This document shows, piece after piece, positions 1-8,692 of a DNA stretch of 64,000 bases. Under the pieces are notes generated by a model. The model was not told where the DNA came from. It saw nothing but the letters and a program-made list of their open reading frames with translations, and did no database searches. The stretch is taken from assembly GCA_963704975.1 (NCBI GenBank), contig CAVPIK010000034.1:1-64000 (forward strand), read 5' to 3'. The translations under genes and the position numbers were made by a program. How positions within the stretch are numbered: the stretch's first letter is position 1; each line of letters opens with the position of its first letter. The DNA is from JAGNDO01 sp963704975 (GTDB taxonomy: Bacteria > Chloroflexota > Anaerolineae > Caldilineales > Caldilineaceae).

Positions 1-943
1 CCCGGTGGGCGTCTACGTCCCCGGCGGCCCGGCTCCCCTGCCCAGCATGCTGATCATGACCGCGGTCCCGGCTAGTGTGGCGGGCGTGCCCTTCGTCTCG
101 GTCATCTCCCCGCCCCAGCGGGACACGGGCCTGCCCCATCCCACCATTTTGGTGGCCGCGGACATCGTGGGCGTGGACGCGGTCTACGTGGCCGGGGGCG
201 CCCAGGCCATCGCCGCCCTGGCCTACGGCACCCAGTCCATCCCCGCCGTGGACAAGGTCGGCGGCCCCGGCGGGCTGTACATCGTCCTGGCCAAGCGCCA
301 GGTCTTCGGCATGGTGGGCATCGACGGCCTGCCCGGCCCCACGGAGACGATGGTGATCGCCGACGACTCCGCTGACCCTGAGCTGGCCGCCGCCGACCTC
401 TTGGCCCAGGCCGAGCACGACGTTCTCGCCAGTGCGATCCTGCTGACGCCGAGCAGACCTTGGCCGAAAGGTCCAGGCGGCTGTGGGACGCCAGTTGGAA
501 GAACTGGACCGGGCAGAGATCGCGGCGGCCTCTCTGGCCAACGCCGGGGGCATCGTCATCACCGACGGGCTGGCCCAGGCCGTCGAGTTGGCCAACGCCT
601 ATGGCGCCGGAGCATCTCTGCCTGTTGGTGGCCGATCCGTGGCAGTAGGTGGGCGCGGTGCAAAACGCCGGGGGCATCTTCCTGGGCGAGCGCAGCTTCG
701 AGGTCCTGGGCGACTACGTGGCCGGTCCCAGCCACGTCATGCCCACCGGGCGGCACCGCCCGCTTCGCCAGCCCGGTCAACGTCAGCGACTTCGTCAAAC
801 TCATCAGCCTCATCGGCCTCAACGAGACCGCCCTCCAGTCCATCGGCCCCGCCGCCCACACCCTGGCCCAGGCCGAGGGGTTGACGGCCCATGCGGCGGC
901 GGTGGCGCGTAGATTGAAGGGGAGTAGATTGAGAGATTGGTAG
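1..943 (+). CDS. hisD: Histidinol dehydrogenase HisD, 5'-truncated and frame-disrupted
   Basis: Catalyses the last two oxidations of histidine biosynthesis (L-histidinol to L-histidine, NAD-dependent). The window opens inside the gene. The readable part contains the family signatures VGVYVPGG, GAQAIAALAYGT, GPTETMVIAD and the AQAEHD segment with the catalytic Glu-His pair, and later LPTGGTARF-like and EGLTAHAAAV near the end. The frame changes near 440-480 and around 610-640, an in-frame TAG sits at 646-648 between DPWQ and VGAVQNAGG, and the frame returns to the original near 750. The stop at 941-943 lies inside the hairpin repeat that follows. Homology continues on both sides of every break, so consensus errors are more likely than a dead gene, but a pseudogene cannot be excluded. 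hisC follows 88 bp downstream. Confidence 0.9.
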   Translation, partial: PVGVYVPGGPAPLPSMLIMTAVPASVAGVPFVSVISPPQRDTGLPHPTILVAADIVGVDAVYVAGGAQAIAALAYGTQSIPAVDKVGGPGGLYIVLAKRQVFGMVGIDGLPGPTETMVIADDSADPELAAADLLAQAEHDVLASAILLTPSRPWPKGPGGCGTPVGRTGPGRDRGGLSGQRRGHRHHRRAGPGRRVGQRLWRRSISACWWPIRGSRWARCKTPGASSWASAASRSWATTWPVPATSCPPGGTARFASPVNVSDFVKLISLIGLNETALQSIGPAAHTLAQAEGLTAHAAAVARRLKGSRLRDW

Positions 944-1018
944 ATTGGGAGATTGGTTGTGGGACCCACGAATTCGCAATCACCCAATCTACCAATCAAC
1001 CAATCCACAAATCCAATC
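921..1018. repeat. Word-repeat hairpin between hisD and hisC
   Basis: Left arm is made of repeated GATTG/GATTGG words (about 926-960), and the right arm of the complementary CCAATC words (about 986-1015), around a short loop. It is one of many low-complexity hairpins of this window. The hisD stop codon lies in the left arm. Confidence 0.8.
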
Positions 1019-1031
1019 CAAAATCAAAACC

Positions 1032-2130
1032 ATGCACCCATCCCACCTCCTCATCCCCCCCATCGCCCATTTGGAAGAATACACGCCGATCCAGCCCTTC
1101 GAGGTGTTGAGCGCGCGGCTGGGCATCCCCGCCGGCCCAGATCGTGAAGCTGGACGCCAACGAGAACCCCTACGGCCCCATCCCCGCGGTGCGGGAGGCG
1201 TTGGCCGAGTATCGCGTACTATCACATCTACCCGGACCCGCAACAGAGCGAACTGCGGGCAGCCCTGAGCGACTTTGTGGGCGTGCCCGCGGCCCACATC
1301 CTGCCCGGCCACGGCGCGGACGAGTTGCTCGACTACCTGGGCCGCCTCTTCCTGGCCCCCGGCGACGCCATCCTCAACACCCCGCCCACCTTCGGCATGT
1401 ACAGCTTCGACGCCAAGCTCCAAGGCGCGGAGGTGATCGACGTCTGGCGGCGGGCCGACTACTCGGTGGATGTGCGACGCGCATCGACATTCAACAATTC
1501 TCAATTCTCAAATTCTCAATTAAACTGTTATTCCTCACCTCGCCCAACAACCCGTCGGGCAACCTGCTCTCCGACGACGACCTGCGCCAACTGCTGGCCC
1601 TGCCGGTGATGGTGGTGCTGGACGAGGCCTACATCGAGTTCGCCGACGCGCCCAGCCGGGCGTCCTGGGTGCTGGAACACGACAATCTGGTCGTCCTGCG
1701 CACCTTCAGCAAGGCCGCGGGCATCGCCGGGCTGCGCCTGGGCTATGGCATCTTCCCGTTGTGGCTGTTGGAGAAGCTGTGGACCTTCAAGCAGCCCTAC
1801 AACGTCAACGTGGCCGCGTCCGTGGCCGGGCTGGCCAGCCTGCGCCATGTGGAGCAGATCTACGACGTGGTGGAAAAGCTCAAGACCGAGCGGGACCGCC
1901 TCTTCGCCGCCTTGCAGACCATCCCCTACCTGCGCCCCGTCCCATCCCAGGCCAACTTCATCCTCTGCCGGGTGGAAGGCCGCCGGGCCGCCGACCTGAA
2001 GCAGGCCTTGGAGGCGCGGGGCATCCTCGTCCGCCACTACGACAAGCCGGGGCTGGACAACTGCATCCGCGTGTCCGTGGGGCGACCGGATCAGACGGAT
2101 CGGCTGATGGCCGCGTTGCGGGCGGTTTGA
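1032..2130 (+). CDS. hisC: Histidinol-phosphate aminotransferase HisC, frame-disrupted
   Basis: PLP enzyme transferring an amino group to imidazole acetol phosphate. From ATG 1032 the protein starts MHPSHLLIPP and shows KLDANENPYGP, ILPGHGADELLDYLGR, FLTSPNNPSGN, VVLDEAYIEF, the PLP-lysine segment TFSKAAGIAGLRLGY and the C-terminal CIRVSVG. Frame changes occur near 1135 (an extra G), near 1217 (an extra G) and between about 1480 and 1530. At the last place a low-complexity tract of CAATTCT words replaces the normally variable segment before the FLTSPNNP strand. Sits between hisD and hisB as in many bacterial his clusters. Family identity is certain; the exact protein sequence is not. Confidence 0.9.
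1487..1528 (+). repeat. Low-complexity word tract inside hisC
   Basis: Repeated TTCTCAA words lie within the hisC coding region, translated as roughly IQQFSILKFSIK. The tract resembles one arm of the intergenic word-hairpins and has clearly lower GC than its surroundings. Confidence 0.7.
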
Positions 2131-2962
2131 CGCCGGGTGGGTTTGGTCGTACCATGAGGAGCCTTGCAAGGCAGTGATCGATTGTCTACTGGGGAGGGCA
2201 ATTGATGCCGTGTGGAATTTGAACGCATGACGTCGCGCAGGTTCGGACGTAGACCATGGAATGACCAGTTTCAACGCGTCGTCAATGTGACAAGCGTGGC
2301 CGCAAGAGGCGGGTCAACCGGTTACTTGAGACGGTGGGAATCTGCTCTATGCGAGGAACCAAACCTTTTGGTTGGCACGAGACTTAGCGATGCGATCGGT
2401 TGCGATGCACAACTCAACGGCTGATGGGATCCGTGGGGACAATTGATGTCGAGCTAAGACCGAAGGGATACAGTTTACCCGCAGCAGTTAGCCGAAATGG
2501 GAGTGTATGACGATGCCGTGCTCAACTGCAAAATCTGCGGCAGCGAACAAAGCTGGTGACTTACCCGCCTGTGCAGCAATGCTTGCCGCAAATGTCGAGC
2601 CGGTCACTCAAGAAGATGTTGCTCGTTGGCTGAGCACGACTGGATCGGACGTCGGAGCAATATCTGCCGTGAGGGAGCAACAGGATTGGGCTTCATGGGC
2701 GGTTCCTGGGAGACGCAATGCGTCGGTTGACGAGGTGTGCCCAGAATTCGATGATTTGTGCGCACGGCGATCTTGGATACTGGCGATTTGATACGCCCCA
2801 TGCGGTCATCTTCATGGAATCCGACAGCGCCATTGGCGAGAATCTCAGACCGCCGTGGGAATGGTTCGATAGCCGTCTCTGTGGATGAACTTACTGCTGA
2901 GATCCCATTTTGACTATGCCAACAGCAGCAATTCAAGCCAGATCGGAAGGAACCCACACCCC
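2131..2962. other. Gene-poor gap between hisC and hisB
   Basis: About 830 bp without a recognisable intact gene. Base composition is more balanced and codon patterns differ from the flanking his genes. The best open stretch (2507-2791, 94 codons) has no family resemblance I can name. Another frame at about 2507-2570 reads a short piece with a CKICGS zinc-ribbon-like motif and then stops. A decayed or foreign insert splitting the his genes is possible. I see no inverted ends, transposase or RNA gene. Confidence 0.5.
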
Positions 2963-3556
2963 ATGCCCCGTGAAGCCCAGATCGACCGCACCACCAAAGA
3001 AACCCAGATCTCCGCCCGCATCAACCTGGACGGCCAGGGCCGGGCCGATGTGGACACCGGCATCGGCTTCCTGGACCACATGCTCGTCCTCCTGGCCGGC
3101 CACGGACTCTTCGACATCACCGTGAAATGCACCGGGGATCTGCACATCGACGACCACCACACCGCCGAGGACACCTTCATCTGCCTGGGCCGGGCGGTGG
3201 ACCAGGCCCTGGGCGACCGCCGGGGCATCGTGCGCACGGCCCACAGCTATGTGCCCATGGACGAAGCCCTGGCTCGCGTCGTCATCGACCTGGGCGGACG
3301 GCCCTATTGCGTCTTCGACGCCGATTTCGTCACCCCGAAAGTGGGCGGTCTGGCCACGGACCTGATCTTCCACCTCTTCGAGACCTTCGCCATCCACGCC
3401 CGCATGAACCTGCACGCCCACGTCCTCTATGGCCGCAACGACCACCACAAGGCCGAGGCCCTCTTCAAAGCCCTGGCCCGCGCCCTGGACGCCGCCACCC
3501 GACTCGATCCCCGCCGGGCCGACGTCCCCAGCACCAAGGGCACCATGATCGCATGA
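2963..3556 (+). CDS. hisB: Imidazoleglycerol-phosphate dehydratase HisB
   Basis: Dehydrates imidazole glycerol phosphate in histidine synthesis. Intact 197-residue protein, the usual length for the monofunctional enzyme. GIGFLDHML lies at about residues 33-41, the metal-binding DHHTAED at 64-70, and the second metal motif NDHHKAEA at about 158-165. The start ATG 2963 is preceded by a GGAAGG ribosome site. Its TGA overlaps the start of the next gene (ATGA), so translation is probably coupled. Confidence 0.97.
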   Translation: MPREAQIDRTTKETQISARINLDGQGRADVDTGIGFLDHMLVLLAGHGLFDITVKCTGDLHIDDHHTAEDTFICLGRAVDQALGDRRGIVRTAHSYVPMDEALARVVIDLGGRPYCVFDADFVTPKVGGLATDLIFHLFETFAIHARMNLHAHVLYGRNDHHKAEALFKALARALDAATRLDPRRADVPSTKGTMIA

Positions 3557-4537
3557 CCACTCTCCATCCCCACCCTGGCCGACATCGAGGCCACCCGCGC
3601 CCGCATCGCCCCCTACATCGTCGAGACCCCGGTCTGGCCCTGGCAGGGTCGGGCGCTTCAGGCCGTCATCGGCCCGGAAACGTCCGTCTTCCTCAAGCTG
3701 GAACTCTTCCAACACACGGGCACCTTCAAGGCCCGTGGCGCCCTCTCCACCATGATGGATCTGGATCAGGCCGCCCTGGGCCGGGGCGTCACCGCGGTCA
3801 GCGCCGGCAACCATGCCATCGCCGTGGCCTACGCCGCGGCCATTTTGGGCACATCGGCCAAGGTGGTCATGCCCCGCAACGCCAACCCCGGCCGGGTCGC
3901 CAAGTGCCGATCCTACGGCGCGGAGGTCGTGCTGGTCGACAACGTGCATCAGGCGTTTGAGGAAGCCAATCGTATCGAAACTGAAGAGGGTAGGGCTTTT
4001 GTTCATCCTTTTGAGGGGGAAGGGGTGGCCAGAGGCACGGCCACCGTTGGATTGGAATGGTGTCGTCAGACGCCGCACATGGACGCCGTGATCGTGCCCA
4101 TCGGCGGCGGCGGCCTGCTCGCCGGGATCGCCACGGCGGTCAAGCTCTTGCAGCCCGACTGCATGGTCTTCGGCGTGGAACCGACCGGCGCGGACACCAT
4201 GCACCGCAGCTTCGCCGCCGGATCACCCCAATCCATCGACAAAGTGCGCACCATGGCCGACAGCCTGGGCGCGCCCTATGCCCTGCCCTACAGCTACGAA
4301 CTCTGCCGCCGCCATGTGGACGAACTGGTCCGCATCGACGACGACCAGATGCGCCAAGCCATGAAATTGCTCTACGACGACCTCAAACTGGTCGTGGAAC
4401 CCGCCGGGGCCGCGGCCACCGCCGCCCTCTGCGGACCCCTGCGGGAACGACTCCACGGCAAGCGGGTCGGCGTGATCGTCTGCGGATCGAACATCGATCT
4501 GGCCGGATATTTTGACATAATGAACGGTAGGACGTGA
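3553..4537 (+). CDS. Threonine/serine dehydratase, PLP fold-type II (one frameshift)
   Basis: Deaminates threonine to 2-oxobutyrate, or serine to pyruvate. Start ATG 3553 overlaps the hisB stop. A single extra base near 3565 shifts the frame, after which it is clean to the stop. Key motifs are HTGTFKARGA with the PLP lysine, SAGNHAIAVA binding the phosphate-side chain, the glycine loop PIGGGGLLAG and a C-terminal VCGSNIDLAG. Length of about 327 residues without an ACT regulatory domain fits catabolic or short biosynthetic dehydratases, so I give no ilvA/tdcB symbol. A threonine aldolase follows, suggesting a threonine-breakdown pair. The last codons lie in the left arm of a hairpin repeat. 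Confidence 0.88.
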
Positions 4538-4592
4538 AACGTGAAGACGTGATGAGGGAGAATCGACACATCACGTCTTCACGTTTCACGCC
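4531..4592. repeat. Word-repeat hairpin after the dehydratase
   Basis: Arms of CGTGAA/ACGTGA words at 4533-4554 and their perfect complement at 4569-4590, then further TCACGCC words up to the next ribosome site. The dehydratase stop codon is within the left arm. Confidence 0.85.
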
Positions 4593-4621
4593 TCACGCCT
4601 CACCCTTCACGGAGAAACCAC

Positions 4622-5701
4622 ATGACAACCCAATCCATCGATCTGCGTTCCGACACCGTAACCAAACCCACCCCGGCCATGCTGGAAGCCATGATGACCG
4701 CGCCCGTGGGCGACGACGTCTACGGCGAAGACCCCACCGTCACCCGCCTGGAAGCCATCGTGGCCGAGATGACGGGCAAAGAGGCCGCCGTCTTCGTGCC
4801 CAGCGGCACAATGGGCAACCTGATCTCCGTCCTCGCCCACTGCGGCCGGGGCGACGAGATGATCCTGGGCGATCAGGCCCACATCCACATCTACGAGCAG
4901 GGGGGCAGCGCGGCCCTGGGCGGCGTGCATTCCCGCACAGCCGCCAACCGGCCCGACGGCACCCTGGACCTGGCCCAAGTCGAGGCCATGATCCGGGGCG
5001 ACAACGAGCATTTCCCCATCTCCCGGCTGATCTGTTTGGAGAACACCCACAACCGCTGCGGCGGCGCGGTCCTGCCCGTGGACTACATGGACGCGGCCGG
5101 TGATCTGGCCCACTGCCACGGTCTGCAACTCCACGTGGATGGGGCCCGGCTGTGGAATGCCGCGGTCTATCTCGGCGTCTCACCGGCCCGGCTGTTGCAG
5201 GAGGCGGACAGCGCCAGTCTCTGTTTGAGCAAGGGGTTGGCCGCGCCCGTGGGGTCCGTCGTGGTGGGCAGCGGGGCCTTCATTCGCAAGGTGCGGCGCA
5301 ATCGCAAAGCAGTCGGCGGCGGCATGCGCCAGGCCGGGGTGATCGCGGCCGCGGGCATCGTGGCCGTCACCGAAATGGTGGAGCGCTTGGCCGACGACCA
5401 CGCCAACGCCCAAACCCTGGCCCAAGGGCTGGCCGCGATGGACGGCATTTCCATCGACCCGGCCACGGTCCAAACCGACATCGTCATCTTCGCCCTGGAC
5501 CGGACCGACATGACCCCGGCCCAACTGGCCGCCGGGCTGGCGGATCAGGGCGTGCTGCTCAACCCCGTCGGCGGCAACCGTCTGCGGGCCGTCACCCACT
5601 ACCACGTCACCCCCGCGGACATCGACCGCACCCTGGCCGCCTTCCGCACCGTCCTCGCCGGGGATGGCACCGCCACGGGCAAAGTCACGGTTTATGGGTA
5701 A
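4622..5701 (+). CDS. ltaE: Low-specificity L-threonine aldolase
   Basis: PLP enzyme cleaving L-threonine (or allo-threonine) to glycine and acetaldehyde. Intact, 359 residues. It begins with the family's IDLRSDTVTKPTPAMLEAM, followed by VGDDVYGEDP, EAAVFVPSGTMGN, the LHVDGARLWNA strand with the PLP-ring aspartate, and SLCLSKGLAAPVGS with PLP lysine K204. The ATG at 4622 follows a GGAG site. Its TAA runs directly into the next hairpin repeat, which could act as a terminator. Confidence 0.96.
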   Translation: MTTQSIDLRSDTVTKPTPAMLEAMMTAPVGDDVYGEDPTVTRLEAIVAEMTGKEAAVFVPSGTMGNLISVLAHCGRGDEMILGDQAHIHIYEQGGSAALGGVHSRTAANRPDGTLDLAQVEAMIRGDNEHFPISRLICLENTHNRCGGAVLPVDYMDAAGDLAHCHGLQLHVDGARLWNAAVYLGVSPARLLQEADSASLCLSKGLAAPVGSVVVGSGAFIRKVRRNRKAVGGGMRQAGVIAAAGIVAVTEMVERLADDHANAQTLAQGLAAMDGISIDPATVQTDIVIFALDRTDMTPAQLAAGLADQGVLLNPVGGNRLRAVTHYHVTPADIDRTLAAFRTVLAGDGTATGKVTVYG

Positions 5702-5800
5702 AAAAATAGGCCACGGATTTGACGGATGAGACGGATTTTACGGATCTTTTTGATCCGTTTTTAATCCGTTCTATCCGTCAAATCCGTGGCCTATTTTTTA
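5700..5800. repeat. Word-repeat hairpin, GGATTTGACGGAT type
   Basis: A 100-bp near-palindrome running from AAAATAGGCCACGGATTTG to its complement CAAATCCGTGGCCTATTTT, with degenerate CGGAT words in between. It separates two convergent genes. The same word family recurs at 14478-14572, 55898-55998 and 57603-57704, and the related CCGCG-type hairpin at 37392-37500 is similar. Confidence 0.9.
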
Positions 5801-5807
5801 AGCCTAT

Positions 5808-6608
5808 CTATTTTCCTACCGCCACGAAGTCGATCTCCAACAGCACATCCTCGCTCACATTGGCCACGCTGGGCACGCTGGGGATGGACAGATCGAACGT
5901 CCCCTGCTGCACAGTCACACTGCCGGACCCCTGAATCTCGCTCTCGGAGACGGGCGTCACGGTCATCTCCAACGTCACCGAACTCGTGACATCCCGGATG
6001 GTCAGATCCCCCACCAATTGGAAACTGAAGGGCTGGCCCACGGCGATCTCGGCGGGCAGATTCTCCACACCGGTGGGGGTGAAGGTGAGGGTCGGGTACT
6101 GGCTGGTCTGCAAAACGAAGCGGTTGATGGCCCCATTGCGCCGGTCGTTGTCGGTGACAAAGGCGTTGGCAGCCACCGTAATGGGCGAGAAGTCGATCTC
6201 CGCGTAGTTGCCCAGATTCACAGTCATTTCACCGGCAACCTGGCTGTTGATGCCTTCCACGCGCTTGGGCTGGCCCAGCAGTTCTTCGTCAATATAGAAG
6301 CGGACCTGAGAGCGGGCCGCGTCCATCACAAAAGTGCGCCGGCTGTCCGTCCTTTCTGGGCTGGCCACCGTCTCAGTTTCCGTGCTTGCTTCTGCTGTTT
6401 CTACAGCTACTGCCTCGGCTGCTGTTTCCGTTTCTGCTTGGGGAGGTGTCGTAGGCGCAGGCGCAGCGACAATGGTCGTCGGCTCTGGTGTTGCGACCTC
6501 GGTTGTGGCGGCTGGCGATGATCCGCAACCGGCCAGGCTGACGACCAGCAGGCCTAGGGTCAACACCAAAAATAGGGGGAATCGAGTCTTGCGGATGGTA
6601 AGCATCAT
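5808..6608 (-). CDS. YceI-like lipoprotein
   Basis: Secreted lipid-anchored protein of the YceI (lipocalin-like, polyisoprenoid-binding) type. A signal peptide ends in the lipobox LAGC with Cys28, followed by a Thr/Ala/Glu-rich linker to about residue 90. The YceI-like beta domain follows (RRTFVMDAARSQVRFYI ... DFSPITVAANAF ... QYPTLTFTPTG ... LVGDLTIRDVTSSVTLEM). Start at 6608 fits a GAAGGA site on the minus strand. Frame is intact over 266 codons. YceI domains bind hydrophobic ligands in the envelope; the substrate here is unknown. Convergent with ltaE across a hairpin. Confidence 0.88.
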   Translation of the reverse strand: MMLTIRKTRFPLFLVLTLGLLVVSLAGCGSSPAATTEVATPEPTTIVAAPAPTTPPQAETETAAEAVAVETAEASTETETVASPERTDSRRTFVMDAARSQVRFYIDEELLGQPKRVEGINSQVAGEMTVNLGNYAEIDFSPITVAANAFVTDNDRRNGAINRFVLQTSQYPTLTFTPTGVENLPAEIAVGQPFSFQLVGDLTIRDVTSSVTLEMTVTPVSESEIQGSGSVTVQQGTFDLSIPSVPSVANVSEDVLLEIDFVAVGK

Positions 6609-6833
6609 GGGATATTCCTTCTGCTATTGGTTGAAAGGTTGATGGCCTTACTGATATGCCGAACCTGGCGGGATACACTGTTTTATTGTTGCTCCCAGGT
6701 CGGCACTGCCACTGGTTGGCCCAGGTGGACTGGGTGCAATGCCGCCCATCATAGCAAATTTAACTGTTTTCTTGGGTAAGATTGGCTTCATTTCTTGCCC
6801 ACGGATTCCCCTCAATCTGCATAGGAGAGACCC

Positions 6834-7376
6834 ATGCAACGTATCATGTTCAGCGTGTTGGACACCGCCGTCCAGGGGCAGAATTTGATCCCCGGCACAC
6901 TTGCCGACCAACTGCCCCCAGATCAGCCAACCTTTTTGGTCTTTCTGCGCCATTTTGGCTGAATTTTTTGCCGCCAGCTTGTCGATCGACTGCGTACGGC
7001 CACCCTGGAGCAACCGGGCTTTCCCCCTGTTTTGCTTGTCCACCAGGGCACGGTGACCGAAGGTGCAGACTTCTTTCAAGAGCGGTGGCCGGGGGCTCGT
7101 GCAGTCTCCGATCCGGAGCACTTTTTCTATGCAGCCTTTGGGGTCCCCCAAGGCGGACTTGCCGAAATGTTCGGGCTGGGTGCCTTGCGCAGTGGGGTGA
7201 TGGCCTTGAGCCAGGGCCATCGCCAGGGCAAATCCATGGGCGATGTGTGGACCATGCCCGGCTTCTTTCTGGTTCAGACCAAGTTGATCTTGTGGCGCTA
7301 TGAGACCGAGAGTGCCGGGGATCATCCAGACCTGTCCCAGATCGCTTCTCTGGCTGCTCAATTGGCTCTTCCTTGA
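6834..7376 (+). CDS. Peroxiredoxin-like (AhpC/TSA type) thiol protein, probable selenoprotein with in-frame UGA
   Basis: From ATG 6834, preceded by AGGAGAG, one frame runs without indel to a TAA-type end at 7376, except for a single TGA at 6960-6962. It reads FLVFLRHFG-UGA-IFCRQLVDRL: the stop occupies exactly the first cysteine of the CxxC redox motif (RHFGCxFCR) of the peroxiredoxin-like family, giving U43-I-F-C46. Downstream homology continues (GVPQGGLAEMFG, MPGFFLVQTKLILWRYE). The RNA 3' of the UGA can fold: GCCGcCAG pairs with CTGcGTACGGC around an apical loop about 20 nt after the UGA, within the bacterial SECIS distance. Function would be thiol/peroxide redox in the cytoplasm. Alternative: a sequencing error in a Cys codon. 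Confidence 0.75.
6960..7000 (+). promoter_or_regulatory. Candidate bacterial SECIS element after UGA 6960
   Basis: Stem GCCG/CGGC (6970-6973 with 6997-7000) extended by CAG/CTG with small bulges, and an apical region CTTGTCGATCGA about 19-30 nt from the UGA. Bacterial SECIS elements lie immediately 3' of the UGA in coding sequence. Hand-folded only, so the pairing is tentative. Confidence 0.4.
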
Positions 7377-7451
7377 TCGATATGGAGCTCAGAAACCCGC
7401 CGGTCGTTGCCGTCAAAGTGAAGGGATTTGGCTTTTCAAATCCCGCATGAT

Positions 7452-7480
7452 TTGACATTCCAAGCCGCCGATGGTATTCT
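7452..7480 (+). promoter_or_regulatory. Sigma-70 promoter of tRNA-Asp
   Basis: TTGACA at 7452-7457, a 17-nt spacer and TATTCT at 7475-7480, about 45 nt before the mature tRNA. Confidence 0.8.
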
Positions 7481-7524
7481 TTGTCAGGTCAGTTGTGGTG
7501 CTCCTCACGAGTGCAAGCACATGA

Positions 7525-7600
<76 letters not shown>

Positions 7601-7611
7601 CCAATTGATAG

Positions 7612-7639
7612 AAAAACCCCGCCAATCGGCGGGGTTTTT
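7612..7639 (+). terminator. Rho-independent terminator of tRNA-Asp
   Basis: AAAAACCCCGCC-AATC-GGCGGGGTTTTT: 7-bp GC stem plus A/T flanks and a T tract. Confidence 0.93.
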
Positions 7640-7792
7640 CGCGTCCAAAAAAACAACCATTTTGCCCATTTTTGCCTATAGACCAAATGTTCTTTTCGTG
7701 ATACAATGGGGAGGCAATTCAGGGGTGATGGCATCACTGAATCGGCGCGTTGTTACTGGATGAGCGGCAGTTCTACCAAAGGAGAAGATCAG

Positions 7793-8590
7793 ATGAAAGT
7801 AGTCACCGCATACCCGGATGGCCTGTTCAATTGGGTGGATCTCACCACCACGGATCAGGCGGGGGCCAAGGCGTTTTACAGCGGACTCTTCGGCTGGGAG
7901 GCCGAGGACATGCCCACGCCCATGGGACCCGTGTATACCATGTTCAAAATTGAGGGCAAAAACGTGGCCGGCGGGGGATCCCTGCCGCCGGACATGGCGG
8001 CCCAAGGCATCCCGCCCTATTGGATGTCCTATGTGAAGCACAGCGATGTGGACAGCGTGGTGGCGAAGGTGGTGGCAGCCGGCGGCACCGTGCCCATGCC
8101 GGCCATGGATGTGATGGAAGAGGGACGCATGGCCCTGATCCAGGATCCCACCGGGGCCATGGTCGGCGTCTGGCAGCCCCAAAATCATATCGGCGCCCAG
8201 TTGGTCAACATGGACAACACCTTGGTCTGGAACGAACTAGAGACCCGGGATGCTAAGACCGCCGCGGCCTTTTATGGTACCGTCTTTGGGTGGACCCACA
8301 GCCAGGATGACTCGGGATACTATGTCTTTGCCAACGATGGCAGAGTCCAGGCCGGCATGATGGAAATGGACGACTCCTGGGGGGAGATGCCGCCAAGTTG
8401 GTCGGCCTATTTCAAGGTGGCGGACATTCAGGCCACCGTGGCCAAGGCCCAGGAATTAGGTGGGAAGATCCTTTTACCCTTTACCAAGGCTGGTGAAATG
8501 GGCACCTTCGCCGTCATCCAAGACCCCCAAGGTGCCGTCTTCACCGCCATGCAGTTCGACGGCCCGGTGGACGCACCTCCCGGATTCTAG
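7793..8590 (+). CDS. Two-domain VOC (glyoxalase/bleomycin-resistance) family protein
   Basis: Cytosolic protein of 265 residues made of two vicinal-oxygen-chelate halves. The first half starts at about residue 7 (GLFNWVDLTTTDQAGAKAFY), and the second at about residue 138 (NTLVWNELETRDAKTAAAFY). Each half ends in a IQDPxGAxxxVWQP-like strand. Start ATG 7793 follows a good AGGAGA site. Such tandem VOC proteins resemble the mycobacterial CFP30B antigen; no reaction is assigned. The metal-binding His/Glu pattern is partly conserved (WNELETRD). Intact frame; a word hairpin follows the stop. Confidence 0.88.
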   Translation: MKVVTAYPDGLFNWVDLTTTDQAGAKAFYSGLFGWEAEDMPTPMGPVYTMFKIEGKNVAGGGSLPPDMAAQGIPPYWMSYVKHSDVDSVVAKVVAAGGTVPMPAMDVMEEGRMALIQDPTGAMVGVWQPQNHIGAQLVNMDNTLVWNELETRDAKTAAAFYGTVFGWTHSQDDSGYYVFANDGRVQAGMMEMDDSWGEMPPSWSAYFKVADIQATVAKAQELGGKILLPFTKAGEMGTFAVIQDPQGAVFTAMQFDGPVDAPPGF

Positions 8591-8594
8591 AAGA

Positions 8595-8682
8595 GAAGTA
8601 GGGGAGAGGGGGAGAAGAGGAGACAAGGAGAGGGGGAGATCAGCCTGATCTCCCCCTCTCCTTGTCTCCTCTTCTCCCTGTC
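8595..8682. repeat. Word-repeat hairpin, GGAGA type
   Basis: Purine-rich GAGAAG/GGGGGAGA words centred on a CTGATC-like symmetry at about 8643, followed by the complementary pyrimidine arm. It lies between convergent VOC and fabI genes and could terminate both. Confidence 0.85.
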
Positions 8683-8692
8683 TTTTTGCCTT

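Noticed and set aside
646..648. Pyrrolysine or stop-codon readthrough at the TAG in hisD
   Set aside because: The gene has several frame changes close by and no pyl gene is in sight; a sequence error or pseudogene is simpler.
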